Below are positions 15,861-24,166 of a stretch of 43,286 nucleotides of DNA, piece by piece. Position numbers and translations under genes: made by a program. The stretch's first letter is position 1, and each line of letters begins with the position of its first letter. The stretch comes from Streptomyces populi (GTDB lineage: Bacteria > Actinomycetota > Actinomycetes > Streptomycetales > Streptomycetaceae), in the NCBI RefSeq assembly GCF_002911015.1, contig NZ_KZ626913.1, positions 1 through 43,286 of the forward strand, read 5' to 3'. The notes below the pieces were generated by a model that did not search any database, was not told the DNA's origin, and saw nothing but the letters and a program-made list of their open reading frames with translations.

Positions 15861-17799
15861 GCGAAACCCTTCGTGTGACGGAACGGAGTGCGGGGACGAA
15901 CCCCTCGACCCGGAAGGCCCAGGCCAGCAGAGCGAAGACGGCGGTCACGACCGTGCCGCCGACGACGAGTCCGAGCAGGGGGGAGTCCACGCCGCTCGCG
16001 CACAGACCGCCGGTCGCCGCCGCGGTCAGGGCGGCCCGCAGCGGTTTGCCGATCTCGGCCACCACCTTGCGGGTGCGGATCGGCACGCTGCGCGGACCCG
16101 TGCCGTGCAGCAGGAGCACGGCCGTGAGGGTGATGCCGGCCGCGTTGGCGACGGCGATCCCGCGAACCCCCCAGGGCCCGACGGCCAGGGCGCCCGTCAC
16201 GCAGGTCGCGACGATCCCGGCGGTCATCGCGAACAGCGGGTACCAGGTCGGCCGGGCCGAGGAGAAGTACGAGCGCACCAGCGCGCCGACCAGGGTGTGA
16301 CCGAGCAGCCCGAGGGCGTACACCCGCATGACCGCCGCTGTCGCCGTCGTGTCCTGGGCGGTGAACGCGCCTCGCTGGAAAAGCAGTTGGATGATCTGCG
16401 GGGCGCAGGCCACGACCACGGCCGTGCCGAGGAGCACCGTGCAGGCGACGAGCGTCAGATCGCGCTCCACCCGGTCGCGGGCCCGCTCGGTGTCGCCCTC
16501 GGCGATGGCCTGCGCGACCACGGGGAAGGTGACCGTGCACAGCATCAGGGAGAGCACCATCGGCATCTGGGCCACCTTCTGGGCGTAGTTCAGATGCGAG
16601 ATGGCCCCGGCGGGCAGCGAGGAGGCCAGGAAGCGTTCGACGAGGACCTGGGACTGCCGGCACAACGCGAAGAGCAGGACCGTGCCGACGAGGGTCAGGT
16701 CCATCGGGCGGGCCGGCTCCTCGTCCGGGGTCCCGGTCGCCGGTCCCCCGCGCCGCAGCTGCCGCCACAGCGACGGTGCCTGCGCCGCCACCATGAGCGC
16801 GCCGCCGACCGCGACACCGAGCGCCGCCGACCGTACGCCCCAGCGCGCGCCGAGGACGAACATCACCGTGATGATCCCGGCGTTGTACGCCATGTAGATC
16901 GCCGCCGGTGCCACGAAACGCCGGTGCGCGCGCAGGGCCGCGCTGCAGTACCCGGCGAGCCCGAAGGAGAACGCGCAGGTCGCGGTCAGCCGGGTGCAGT
17001 CCACCGCGAGCCGGGGATCGGGCAGGCCGGGCGCGAGCGCCTCGACCAGGTACGGCGCCCCCGCGATCAGCAGCGCGCCGACGGCCGCGAAGGCGAGCGT
17101 CAGCCGGGGCAGGGTGGCGGCGACCAGGGCGCGCACGGGATCACCGGCGGCTCCCCGGGCGCGCCGGGCCACGGCCACGCTGAACGCCGGGATCAGCACG
17201 AAGGCCAGTCCGTCCTCGATCAGCAGCGTCGCCGCGAACTCCGGCACCGTCCACGCGACGAGGAAGGCGTCCGTGTCCGACCCGGCGCCGAACAGGTGCG
17301 CCAGCGCCTGGTCCCGGCCGAGGCCCAGCAGGGCTCCGGCGATCGAGAGGGCGATGGTGACGAGAGCGGCCTTGGCGAGGAACCGGTTGGAGGCGGCTTC
17401 GGGCCGGTCCGCTCCCTTCCGGGGGCCGGGGGACCGCGGGGCGGTGGAGCCGGCGGCCCGGGCGGAGGGCAGCGGGAGGGACGGCTCGGCGCGGCTCTCC
17501 TCGACGGCACCGCGTCCCGCGCCGGTGCCGGCCCCCGTGCCCGACGCACCCGGGCCGGGCTCCGTCCGGGAGGTCGCCCCGGCCCGCGCGCCGCTTCCCG
17601 TTTCCGCGTCCGCGCCCGCGCCGGTGTCCGCACTCGGCCCCGGGCCCCCCGAGCCCGTGCCTGTCCCCGGGCCCGCTCCGGTCCTCGTGCTCGTCCCCGG
17701 ACCCGTGACGGTCCCCGTGCTCGTCTCCGTACCCGTACCCGTCCCGAGGCCCGGGGCGGCGTCCGGGTCTTCCCCCGCCCGGGGAGGTGTCACCGTCAT
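15844..17799 (-). CDS. MurJ/Wzx-like lipid-linked oligosaccharide flippase with long Gly/Thr-rich N-tail
   Basis: 651 residues. The core (~139-651) has about 14 hydrophobic segments and MurJ/MviN-type motifs: LLGLGRDQALAHLFGAG in TM1, DTDAFLVAW, FVLIPAFSVA, and later QKVAQMPMVL. It should flip the undecaprenyl-linked repeat unit to the outer face. The first ~135 residues are low-complexity Gly, Thr, Pro, Ser, Ala and Glu (GTGTGTETSTGTVTG-like), an unusual addition for a flippase and possibly a disordered cytoplasmic tail. ATG 17799 overlaps the polymerase stop (ATGA). A Wzx role rather than cell-wall MurJ is inferred from the operon. Confidence 0.85.
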   Translation of the reverse strand: MTVTPPRAGEDPDAAPGLGTGTGTETSTGTVTGPGTSTRTGAGPGTGTGSGGPGPSADTGAGADAETGSGARAGATSRTEPGPGASGTGAGTGAGRGAVEESRAEPSLPLPSARAAGSTAPRSPGPRKGADRPEAASNRFLAKAALVTIALSIAGALLGLGRDQALAHLFGAGSDTDAFLVAWTVPEFAATLLIEDGLAFVLIPAFSVAVARRARGAAGDPVRALVAATLPRLTLAFAAVGALLIAGAPYLVEALAPGLPDPRLAVDCTRLTATCAFSFGLAGYCSAALRAHRRFVAPAAIYMAYNAGIITVMFVLGARWGVRSAALGVAVGGALMVAAQAPSLWRQLRRGGPATGTPDEEPARPMDLTLVGTVLLFALCRQSQVLVERFLASSLPAGAISHLNYAQKVAQMPMVLSLMLCTVTFPVVAQAIAEGDTERARDRVERDLTLVACTVLLGTAVVVACAPQIIQLLFQRGAFTAQDTTATAAVMRVYALGLLGHTLVGALVRSYFSSARPTWYPLFAMTAGIVATCVTGALAVGPWGVRGIAVANAAGITLTAVLLLHGTGPRSVPIRTRKVVAEIGKPLRAALTAAATGGLCASGVDSPLLGLVVGGTVVTAVFALLAWAFRVEGFVPALRSVTRRVSHARFR

Positions 17800-19208
17800 C
17801 GCGCCGCGGCCTCCTCCCGTACGGCGGCGGCGGGTGCCACCGCGCCGGTGCCGGGCTCCGACGACGGATCCATCAGCGCCCACCAGCCGACGACGCCGAA
17901 GACGACGCCCGTCAGGACCGTGGAGGGGCCGCCGATGTCCGCGTAGACGAAGTCGACCAGCTGCCAGACGAGCAGCCCGCACGCGACGAGCGCGCAGTCC
18001 GTGCCGTGCGGGGCACGACCCCCGGCGGGACCGGGCCCCGGGGCGTCCCGTGCCCCGCGGCGTACGCGGACGAGCCCGCGCAGCGCGCACACCAGCAGCG
18101 CGAACCAGCTGCCCGCCAGGGCCACCAGTCCGACGAGGCCCTGCTCGCCGAGCACGAGGAGGTACATGTTGTGCGGCGAGAGCAGCGCCTGCTTGTGGTA
18201 GGCGGCGCCCGCGCCCGCGATGTCGCTGCCCGAGGAGAGCGCGAGCGAGGCGTGGGAGTCCCGGTGGTCGGGGAAGCCCTTCAGCCCGACGCCCGTCAGC
18301 GGGTGTTCGCGCCACATGTCGGTGGCCGCCGCCCACATCGTGTACCGGTCGGTCACCGACTGGTCCGGCGCGTCGGTGACCTGCGTGATGCTGGTGACGC
18401 GCTCCTGGAGCATCGCGCTGCCGAAGCCCAGCCCGCCCACCAGGATCGTCCCGGCCGCAGCCAGCGCCGCGACCACCTTCACCGCGCGCCGGGGCCCCGC
18501 CAGCACCAGCTGCGCGCCGCAGGCCACGGCGGTGGCGATCCACGCGCCCCGGCTGAACGAGAGGGCCAGCGGCCCCAGCAGGACCAGCGCGCACAGCACG
18601 GCGACGGAGCGCTGCCGCGCCCCGGTCGTCCCGAGGGCCAGCGCCACCGCGCACACCACCCCGAACGCGACCACCGTCGCCATGCCCATCACGTCGCTCG
18701 CCCCGAAGGTGCCGACCGCCCGGACGTCCTCGCCCTGGTACGAGGCACCGGTCCCGGTGACGTACTGCCGTACGCCGAGCGCCCCCTGCCACAGCGCCAG
18801 CGCGACGAACGACCAGGCCAGCAGCCGCAGGTCGCGCCGGTCGCGGACGAGCAGCAGGACCGCGGCCGGCACCAGCACGAAGATCTGCAGATAGCGGGTG
18901 AGGCCCGTGAGCCCCGTCCCCGCGTCCGCGGCTCCGGCCGCCGCGACCGAGATGCCGACCACCGGGAGCCCGAGGACCAGGGCGGCGGTCGCCGACAGCG
19001 GGCGCCGACGGGTCCGCAGGAGATGGACCGCGCAGCAGAGCACCACGAGGCCGGACACGGCGTCCGCGACGTTCGGGCCGCCCTCGCCGCCCGACGCGGC
19101 CGGCAGCCCGAGCAGCGCGATCACCGCGACGACGGGCAGCACCGGCAGCGCGCGCCGCAGGGCGGCGATCAGGGTGTCCAGGGGAGTGACGGGCAGGACC
19201 TGGCTCAC
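17796..19208 (-). CDS. O-antigen polymerase/ligase family membrane protein (Wzy-like)
   Basis: 470 residues, about 11-12 hydrophobic segments and one large outside loop after mid-protein. That loop carries the Wzy_C hallmarks: TDRYTMWAAATDMWREHPLTGVGLKGF and, further on, SPHNMYLLVLGEQGLVGL. Such proteins join lipid-linked repeat units outside the membrane, either polymerising them (Wzy) or ligating them to an acceptor. With a Wzz-like partner and a flippase in the same operon, polymerase is more likely. Start GTG 19208 is four bases after the stop of the priming transferase. Confidence 0.87.
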   Translation of the reverse strand: MSQVLPVTPLDTLIAALRRALPVLPVVAVIALLGLPAASGGEGGPNVADAVSGLVVLCCAVHLLRTRRRPLSATAALVLGLPVVGISVAAAGAADAGTGLTGLTRYLQIFVLVPAAVLLLVRDRRDLRLLAWSFVALALWQGALGVRQYVTGTGASYQGEDVRAVGTFGASDVMGMATVVAFGVVCAVALALGTTGARQRSVAVLCALVLLGPLALSFSRGAWIATAVACGAQLVLAGPRRAVKVVAALAAAGTILVGGLGFGSAMLQERVTSITQVTDAPDQSVTDRYTMWAAATDMWREHPLTGVGLKGFPDHRDSHASLALSSGSDIAGAGAAYHKQALLSPHNMYLLVLGEQGLVGLVALAGSWFALLVCALRGLVRVRRGARDAPGPGPAGGRAPHGTDCALVACGLLVWQLVDFVYADIGGPSTVLTGVVFGVVGWWALMDPSSEPGTGAVAPAAAVREEAAAR

Positions 19209-19212
19209 CGGC

Positions 19213-20649
19213 TCAGCTCCCCGTCGGGCGCACCAGCGCCGCGGCCGTGCGCAGCAGGATGCAGATGTCCTGCCACATCGACCAGTTGTCGATGTACGCG
19301 TTGTCGAACCGGCAGCGGTCCTCGATCGAGGTGTCGCCGCGCAGCCCGTGCACCTGGGCGAGTCCGGTGATGCCGGTCTGCATCCGGTGCCGGGCCGCGT
19401 AACCGGGATAGGCCTGGCTGAACTTGGCCACGAAGTAGGGCCGTTCGGGACGGGGCCCGACCAGGCTCATGTCGCCCCACAGGACGTTCAGCAACTGGAG
19501 CAGCTCGTCGAGCGAGGTGCGCCTGAGGAAGTGGCAGAAGCGGCTCATCTCCTGCTCGCCCGCCACGCTCCAGCGGGTCGCGGCCTCGTGCGCGTCGGCC
19601 GGGCGGTGGGTGCGGAACTTCAGCAGCGTGAACGGCCGTCCGTCCTTGCCGATGCGCTCCTGCCGGAACACCACGCCGGGCCCGTCGGTCAGCCGCAGGA
19701 CGGCGGCGAACGCCAGCAGCAGCGGACTGACCAGCAGCAGCAGCGTGCCGGAGACGGCGACGTCGAGGAACCGCTTCCCGAAGCCGGCGCGCCGCACGCC
19801 GACCGACAGGGGGCGGCAGGCGAAACCGGCCAGCGTGGACCGGCCCTCACGGTCGTACGACGGGGAGTCCGGGTCGACCTCCCACAGCTCGCAGCCCGCG
19901 AGGGCCAGCGCCCGCAGCATCGGCCCGCGCCGGCTCGGCGGCTCCACCACCAGCACGGCCCGCACGCCGTTCTGGATGAGCGCCCGCTGCACTTCCTCGC
20001 CGGTGGCGAGCACCGGCAGCCCGTCGGGGCCGGCCGGCCGGTCGGAGACGACGCCGACCGGCCGTACCCCGCAGTCCGGACGGCGCAGGAAGGCCGCGGC
20101 CACCCGCTGCGCGGTCCCGGCGGGACCGATCACCAGGGCGGCACCGGGGTGGCGCGCGAGGGCCCGCCGACGCCGCCAGTGCACCGTTCCGCGGCCCGCG
20201 CAGCTGATCGCCGACTGGACGGCGCACCCCAGGACCAGGGTCCGGGCCGACAGCGCTTCTTCCGGGGTGAACGCGGCGCAGACGGCGGCCAGCGCGCACC
20301 AGGTGACCGCGATCCGCGCGCAGACGACGGGCAGTTCGTCGAGCAGCGCGGGCAACGGCGGCGGCCGGTACAGGGACGCCCGCGCGTTCAGAGCGAGCAC
20401 GCCGAACAGCAGGGCGGCGGTCAGCAGCGGATGTCGCTGGATCTCCGTGAGCGTCCGTCCGGCCACCAGCGCCGCGACGGCGTCCATGGCCGCCAGTGGC
20501 AGCCAGGAGGTGGGCCGGGCCGGGGGCCGCCGCCCGGCCGGGAATCTGAAACCGCCGTAGGCCTCGGGCGAAGGCATGACCGAGACGGACGAGGATCCGT
20601 ACTCCCGGGGCTGTCCGCCGGGGGAGGGAACGGTGCTTTCCGCAGTCAC
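19213..20649 (-). CDS. Polyprenyl-phosphate sugar-phosphotransferase (priming glycosyltransferase, WbaP/CpsE-like)
   Basis: 478 residues. Several N-terminal hydrophobic segments and a nucleotide-binding-like middle part (LVIGPAGTAQRVAAAFLRR) precede the catalytic Bac_transf domain (~290-478). Its motifs are all present: KRFLDVAVS, VVFRQERIGKDGRPF, LLKFRT, LRRTSLDELLQLLNVLWGDM, SLVGPRPE and MQTGITGLAQVHG. It transfers a sugar-1-phosphate from a nucleotide sugar to undecaprenyl phosphate, the first step of repeat-unit assembly. GTG 20649 is coupled to the preceding glycosyltransferase (GTGA); an upstream in-frame start would be within that gene. Confidence 0.93.
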   Translation of the reverse strand: MTAESTVPSPGGQPREYGSSSVSVMPSPEAYGGFRFPAGRRPPARPTSWLPLAAMDAVAALVAGRTLTEIQRHPLLTAALLFGVLALNARASLYRPPPLPALLDELPVVCARIAVTWCALAAVCAAFTPEEALSARTLVLGCAVQSAISCAGRGTVHWRRRRALARHPGAALVIGPAGTAQRVAAAFLRRPDCGVRPVGVVSDRPAGPDGLPVLATGEEVQRALIQNGVRAVLVVEPPSRRGPMLRALALAGCELWEVDPDSPSYDREGRSTLAGFACRPLSVGVRRAGFGKRFLDVAVSGTLLLLVSPLLLAFAAVLRLTDGPGVVFRQERIGKDGRPFTLLKFRTHRPADAHEAATRWSVAGEQEMSRFCHFLRRTSLDELLQLLNVLWGDMSLVGPRPERPYFVAKFSQAYPGYAARHRMQTGITGLAQVHGLRGDTSIEDRCRFDNAYIDNWSMWQDICILLRTAAALVRPTGS

Positions 20650-21845
20650 GAGTGGATGGACTCCCTGCACTCGGTATGGTCCGCGCACATGACGCCCCCG
20701 ACGTGCTGCGGCTGTCGCCCGGTCAGCAGTTCTCGGTACACCCCCGCGACCGCGTCGGCCGTGAGACGTACGTCGTGCGTGTTCAGTACGTGGCGGCGTC
20801 CCTGGTGGCCGAGCGACTCGCGCAGCAGGGGGTCGGACAGCAGTGCGCCGATCGACTCCGCCAGCGGCGCCGGTTCCGGCGCGGCCACCAGACAGCGGGC
20901 GTCGTGTCCCGGCGGCAGGCTCTCGCGGGCCCCGTCCACGTCCGTCATGACGACCGGACGCCCACAGGCCATGGCCTCCAGCGGAGCCAGCGCCATGCCT
21001 TCCCAGCGGGACGGCAGCACGACCAGATCGGCGGCCTGGTACCAGGGCACCGGGTCGGCGGCGGCCCCGGCGAACAGCACGTCACGCGGCGCTCCGGCGC
21101 GCAGCCGCGCGGCGTCCGGCCCGTCCCCGACGAGCACGAGCCGTGCCGTCGGCACCCGCCGCAGCACCGAGGGCCACGCCTCGAGCAGGACGTCCTGCCC
21201 CTTCTGCCGGCACAGCCGTCCCACGCACACCACCAGCGGAGCCGTGGGACCGACCCCCGCGAGCAGCGGCATCCCGGCTCGTACGGTGTCCGCGGAGGCG
21301 GGGTGGAACCGCTCGGGATCGACGCCGTTGGGGATCACCCTCCAGGGGGCGCGCACTCCGGCTCGCGCGCCGGTCACGCGCTCCGCCTCGCTGACGCACA
21401 CCACCCGGGACGCCCAGCGCGCCCCCCACCGCTCCCACCGCAGCGCGAGCGCCGCGGCGGCGCCGTCGACGGCCTCGAACGACCAGGCGTGCGGCTGGAA
21501 CACCGTCGGCACCCGTCCGCGCAGCGCGAGCCGGACCGCGAGCCCCGCCTTGGCACTGTGCGCGTGCACCACGTCGGGCCGCACCCGCGCCAGGACCCGG
21601 CCGAGCCGCCGTACCTCCTGGGCCAGCCGCGGCCCCGGCGCCCGCGTCGCGTGCCAGGGCCGCACGTCCGCGCCGAGCGCCCGCACCTCCCGGGCGAAGC
21701 CGTTGCCGTCCGGGCAGGCGACGGTCACCCGCGTTCCGGTGGCGAGCTGTGCCCCGACGAGGTCGGCGACCACCCGGGCGACACCGCCGTCGACCGGCTG
21801 CGTGACATGAAGGACCCGCGGCGGAGGGTCTGTTGGCTGATGCAT
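20646..21845 (-). CDS. GT4-family glycosyltransferase, first clear gene of the EPS operon
   Basis: 399 residues, GT-B fold. Motifs: RVLHVTQPVDGGVARVVADL (acceptor loop), VHAHSAKAGLAVRLAL, VIPNGVDPERFHP, VCVGRLCRQKGQDVLL, and PSRWEGMALAPLEAMACGRP (E-x7-E). It should extend the lipid-linked sugar chain in the cytoplasm. ATG 21845 has GAGGAA at good spacing; the longer open frame runs into upstream sequence with no homology. Seven coupled or near-coupled genes follow, so a promoter upstream of 21845 or 22258 should drive the entire cluster. Confidence 0.9.
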   Translation of the reverse strand: MHQPTDPPPRVLHVTQPVDGGVARVVADLVGAQLATGTRVTVACPDGNGFAREVRALGADVRPWHATRAPGPRLAQEVRRLGRVLARVRPDVVHAHSAKAGLAVRLALRGRVPTVFQPHAWSFEAVDGAAAALALRWERWGARWASRVVCVSEAERVTGARAGVRAPWRVIPNGVDPERFHPASADTVRAGMPLLAGVGPTAPLVVCVGRLCRQKGQDVLLEAWPSVLRRVPTARLVLVGDGPDAARLRAGAPRDVLFAGAAADPVPWYQAADLVVLPSRWEGMALAPLEAMACGRPVVMTDVDGARESLPPGHDARCLVAAPEPAPLAESIGALLSDPLLRESLGHQGRRHVLNTHDVRLTADAVAGVYRELLTGRQPQHVGGVMCADHTECRESIHS

Positions 21846-21885
21846 GCGCGGTTCCTCGCTGACGGGCGGCGCGCCGGGGCGCGCG

Positions 21886-22258
21886 TCACTGTTTCGCGTC
21901 GACGGCGGCGAACAGTGCTTCGACCCTGGCCGCGTCCCGCTGCGAAACGATCCGAAAGGCCAACTGGTCACCCCCGCCACGGATTTCGTTGCCGGGCTCG
22001 AGGACCTCCGAGCCGTGGGGCGGGACGGGCCTCGCGGAACTCCGGTGACCGAAGCAGGATTTGCCGGCCCGCGTGCCTCCGCCGTGCCGGAGCGCGCGGT
22101 GCCGCCGCGTGGACGCGGGCGCCTCGGCCCGCGCGAGGGGCGGTCTGCCGGCGGGCGCCTGCGCGGACGCGGGGCCGGCCGGCGTCCGGAAGACGGCGAG
22201 GGCGGAGCGGCCCACGATCGCACGGCGCGGCAGCAGGGCCGGGGAAGTACGCATGACC
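21886..22258 (-). CDS. Uncertain small ORF at the head of the EPS operon
   Basis: 123 codons from ATG 22258 (a GTG at 22323 is also possible). No family is recognised. For: same strand as the EPS operon, ends 40 bp before its first glycosyltransferase, high third-position GC, and a C-terminus that looks like an ordinary helix (FRIVSQRDAARVEALFAAVD). Against: weak ribosome site and an Arg/Pro/Ala-rich middle that may be a shadow. The N-terminus has a basic patch and Ala-rich stretch but not a clean signal peptide. Could be a leader gene, a decayed secreted protein or noncoding. Confidence 0.35.
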
Positions 22259-22569
22259 GGCGGTGCCCTTTCGGGGAAAAGGTTCTGGACCAGCGGACGG
22301 ACGGCAATCCGAGAATCAGACACGTGCGCGTCGGCTCCCCGCGAGCCCCCGGCGCCCCTCGACGCCCGCTTCCAGGCGCCCTCGGAGAGCCTGATTCTAG
22401 CTGGTGTCCCCCTTTGTCATCGAAAGCTGTGATGTGTGTCGGAATCGTGAAGTCCGACCGTCCAGGAGATCACCCCTTTGGAGGCACAACCCGCGTGTGC
22501 GCCGCGCGTTGAACCCGGAGTCGGGCACCCCGCCCGCATGTCGTGTCGAATTCCAAGGAGCACTTCTCC
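22259..22569. promoter_or_regulatory. Divergent control region between the EPS operon and chpF
   Basis: 311 bp shared by the minus-strand EPS operon and plus-strand chpF. It contains an inverted repeat at 22438-22458 (GTCGGA, nine bases, TCCGAC) about 112 bp before the chpF start, and a relatively AT-rich patch at 22390-22450. Co-control of chaplin and glycan genes from here is possible but not shown. Confidence 0.45.
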
Positions 22570-22809
22570 ATGTCGCGTATCGCGAAGGGCCTCGCCCTGA
22601 CCTCCGTCGCCGCCGCCGCCATGGCCGGTACTGCCGGCATCGCCGCCGCCGACAGCGGCGCGCACGGCGCGGCCGCCCACTCCCCGGGTGTCCTGTCGGG
22701 CAACGTCATCCAGGCCCCCGTCCACGTTCCGGTCAACGTCTGCGGCAACACGGTCACCGTCATCGGTGCGCTGAACTCCGCGGTCGGGAACGTCTGCGTC
22801 AACGACTGA
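22570..22809 (+). CDS. chpF: Short chaplin (ChpF-like)
   Basis: 79 residues: signal peptide to about GIAAA-DSG, then one chaplin domain with both Cys (VNVCGN, GNVCVND) and the usual SPGVLSGNVIQAPVHVPV core. Its role is that of the other short chaplins: hydrophobic amyloid-like coating of aerial structures. AAGGAG sits eight bases before ATG 22570. The protein ends right after the domain. The symbol is chosen from position between the EPS operon and melC, as recalled for SCO2705; sequence alone cannot separate ChpD to ChpH. Confidence 0.92.
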   Translation: MSRIAKGLALTSVAAAAMAGTAGIAAADSGAHGAAAHSPGVLSGNVIQAPVHVPVNVCGNTVTVIGALNSAVGNVCVND

Positions 22810-22828
22810 CGTCGTCGCGGACCCTTTC

Positions 22829-22865
22829 GGCCGGCCGTCCTCCCGAAGCGGAGGGCGGCCGGTCC
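22829..22865 (+). terminator. Hairpin after chpF
   Basis: Arms 22829-22843 and 22850-22865 pair over about 15 bp with two mismatches and a six-base loop, starting 20 bp after the stop. No T-run, as is common in Streptomyces. Confidence 0.6.
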
Positions 22866-23058
22866 GCATGGTCGTGTGCGACGACGGCCGTTCGCGCGAA
22901 GACCCGGCCGGGGATCGGCCGTACGGCGAAGAGCGCCCCGCCTCCGGGCGGGTGCGGGAATTTTCGGCACGCGGAGTTTCCGTCGCGTTCGGGGCTCGTT
23001 AGGCAGCCCGAAGAGGAATCCCCTCCGGTGACATCGGTCGCCGAAGAAAGGAAACACC

Positions 23059-23361
23059 ATGAAGTTCCTCAAGGCCGCCGCCGTGGTCGCCGGTTCGATG
23101 GCCGTCGCCGGTGCCGCCGCGCCCGCGTTCGCCGCCGGGGCCTCCGGCCTCACGCCCTCCGGCCTCAACGGCGCCCTGGAGAACGTCACCAGCCAGCGTT
23201 CGCTCAATGCGCAGGACGTCCTTCCCCTCCAGGACCAGTCGAACGCGCTCGACACCGAGAACAAGGGCTCGGTGCTGAACGGGGTGAACGGGACGACGAA
23301 GAAGATCAATTCGGCGAGCGAACCCGCACAGCTCCTCGGCGGGCTTCCCCTGCGGAAGTAG
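23059..23361 (+). CDS. Small secreted protein of unknown function
   Basis: 100 residues. Clear signal peptide (MKFLKAAAVVAGSMAVAGAAAPAFA, cut near residue 25; two pieces shown as one class) gives a mature form of about 75 residues. That is polar, rich in Asn, Leu, Gln and Ser, with no Cys: it contains GLTPSGLNGALENVTSQ and LQDQSNALDTENKG, then NGTTKKINSASEPAQLLGG. It is neither a chaplin nor a rodlin by sequence. Strong ribosome site AAAGAAAGGA before ATG 23059. Lying between chpF and the VKOR pair, with its own hairpin at 23405-23425, it is probably an abundantly made surface or matrix protein; that role is inferred from context only. Confidence 0.8.
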   Translation: MKFLKAAAVVAGSMAVAGAAAPAFAAGASGLTPSGLNGALENVTSQRSLNAQDVLPLQDQSNALDTENKGSVLNGVNGTTKKINSASEPAQLLGGLPLRK

Positions 23362-23668
23362 TCGTATCCAGCACGCGCGTGGCTTTCCGTGATTCCCTCA
23401 GGCGTTCCCCCGGGCTCCGGGGGAAACCCCGACGAGAGGGCCGGCGACGGGCGTTTCAGGGAAGGCCGTCCCTGTTCTCTCCGCCACCGGAACGCCCAGG
23501 GACTCCACCGCCGGGAGTTTCGCCGCGGACGGCGGTGCGGAGGGCGCGGAGTCAGCCCTTCGCGCTGTTCGATCCGCATACCTCGTTCGTGTGGTCATGC
23601 TCATGGACATCGCTCGGTCGGGTGATATCGGGACAGAACCCGAACGGACGCGTCGATAAGGTTCCGCG
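23362..23668. promoter_or_regulatory. Gap after the small secreted gene
   Basis: 307 bp. Contains a perfect 9-bp hairpin at 23405-23425 (loop of three) that should end the upstream transcript, and presumably the promoter for the DUF5949-VKOR pair. No gene is seen. Confidence 0.45.
23405..23425 (+). terminator. Perfect 9-bp hairpin after the small secreted gene
   Basis: Arms 23405-23413 and 23417-23425, loop GCT, 44 bp after the stop codon. No U-tract. Confidence 0.6.
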
Positions 23669-24166
23669 GTGACCTCAACCTCAAGCGGAACGAGCCCTCT
23701 TCGGGTCGCCGATCTCGGCACGCTCGCCGTCATGGCATTCAGCGGTGAAGCCCCCGACGGTGACATGCCCTATCTCCTCGCCTATTCGCTGGGCGACGGC
23801 GACAGGGGGCCCGAGGGATCCGCGGCCGCCATCCGGCAACTGCTGATCGACAACGGAATGCCCGTGGGCGAGACACTCGTCGACGGTTCCCGGAAGCCGG
23901 ACCTGCCGCTCACCCTGAGCATCGAGACCGGCCGGGCCGTCGTCGGCATGCCGCACCTCAACGCCCAGTGCGCAGCTCCGCCGGAGTGGCTCGCGGCGGT
24001 GGGGAAACGCGGCTACGCCTACTTCCTGTTCGCCACCCGGGCCTGGCCGGTGGCCGAGCCCGGAAAACCCGTCGCGCCCGAGGACCTGACGGTCTTCGCG
24101 GGCGACGAGGAGACCCTGCTCAGCGCGTCGCACGTGCTGCTGCCCGCGCGCAGCCCACGCGGCTGA
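23669..24166 (+). CDS. DUF5949-like protein
   Basis: 165 residues, no signal peptide or membrane segment. The pattern ADLGTLAVMAFSGE, MPYLLAYSLGDG, VVGMPHLNAQC, PPEWLAAVGKRGYAYFLFATR matches my memory of the Streptomyces-restricted DUF5949 family; no biochemical role is known to me. GTG 23669 follows GGTTCCGCG, a poor ribosome site, so the start is not certain. Its stop overlaps the VKOR start (ATGA-type TGATG), so the two proteins should be made together. Confidence 0.75.
   Translation: MTSTSSGTSPLRVADLGTLAVMAFSGEAPDGDMPYLLAYSLGDGDRGPEGSAAAIRQLLIDNGMPVGETLVDGSRKPDLPLTLSIETGRAVVGMPHLNAQCAAPPEWLAAVGKRGYAYFLFATRAWPVAEPGKPVAPEDLTVFAGDEETLLSASHVLLPARSPRG

Noticed and set aside
15379..17946. 855-codon plus-strand frame opposite the flippase
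   Set aside because: Antisense of flippase and deacetylase; Arg/Ala/Gly/Gln-rich with no recognisable fold.
18898..21810. 970-codon plus-strand frame opposite priming transferase and glycosyltransferase
   Set aside because: Antisense shadow; Ser/Arg/Ala/Thr-rich and overlapping two secure genes.
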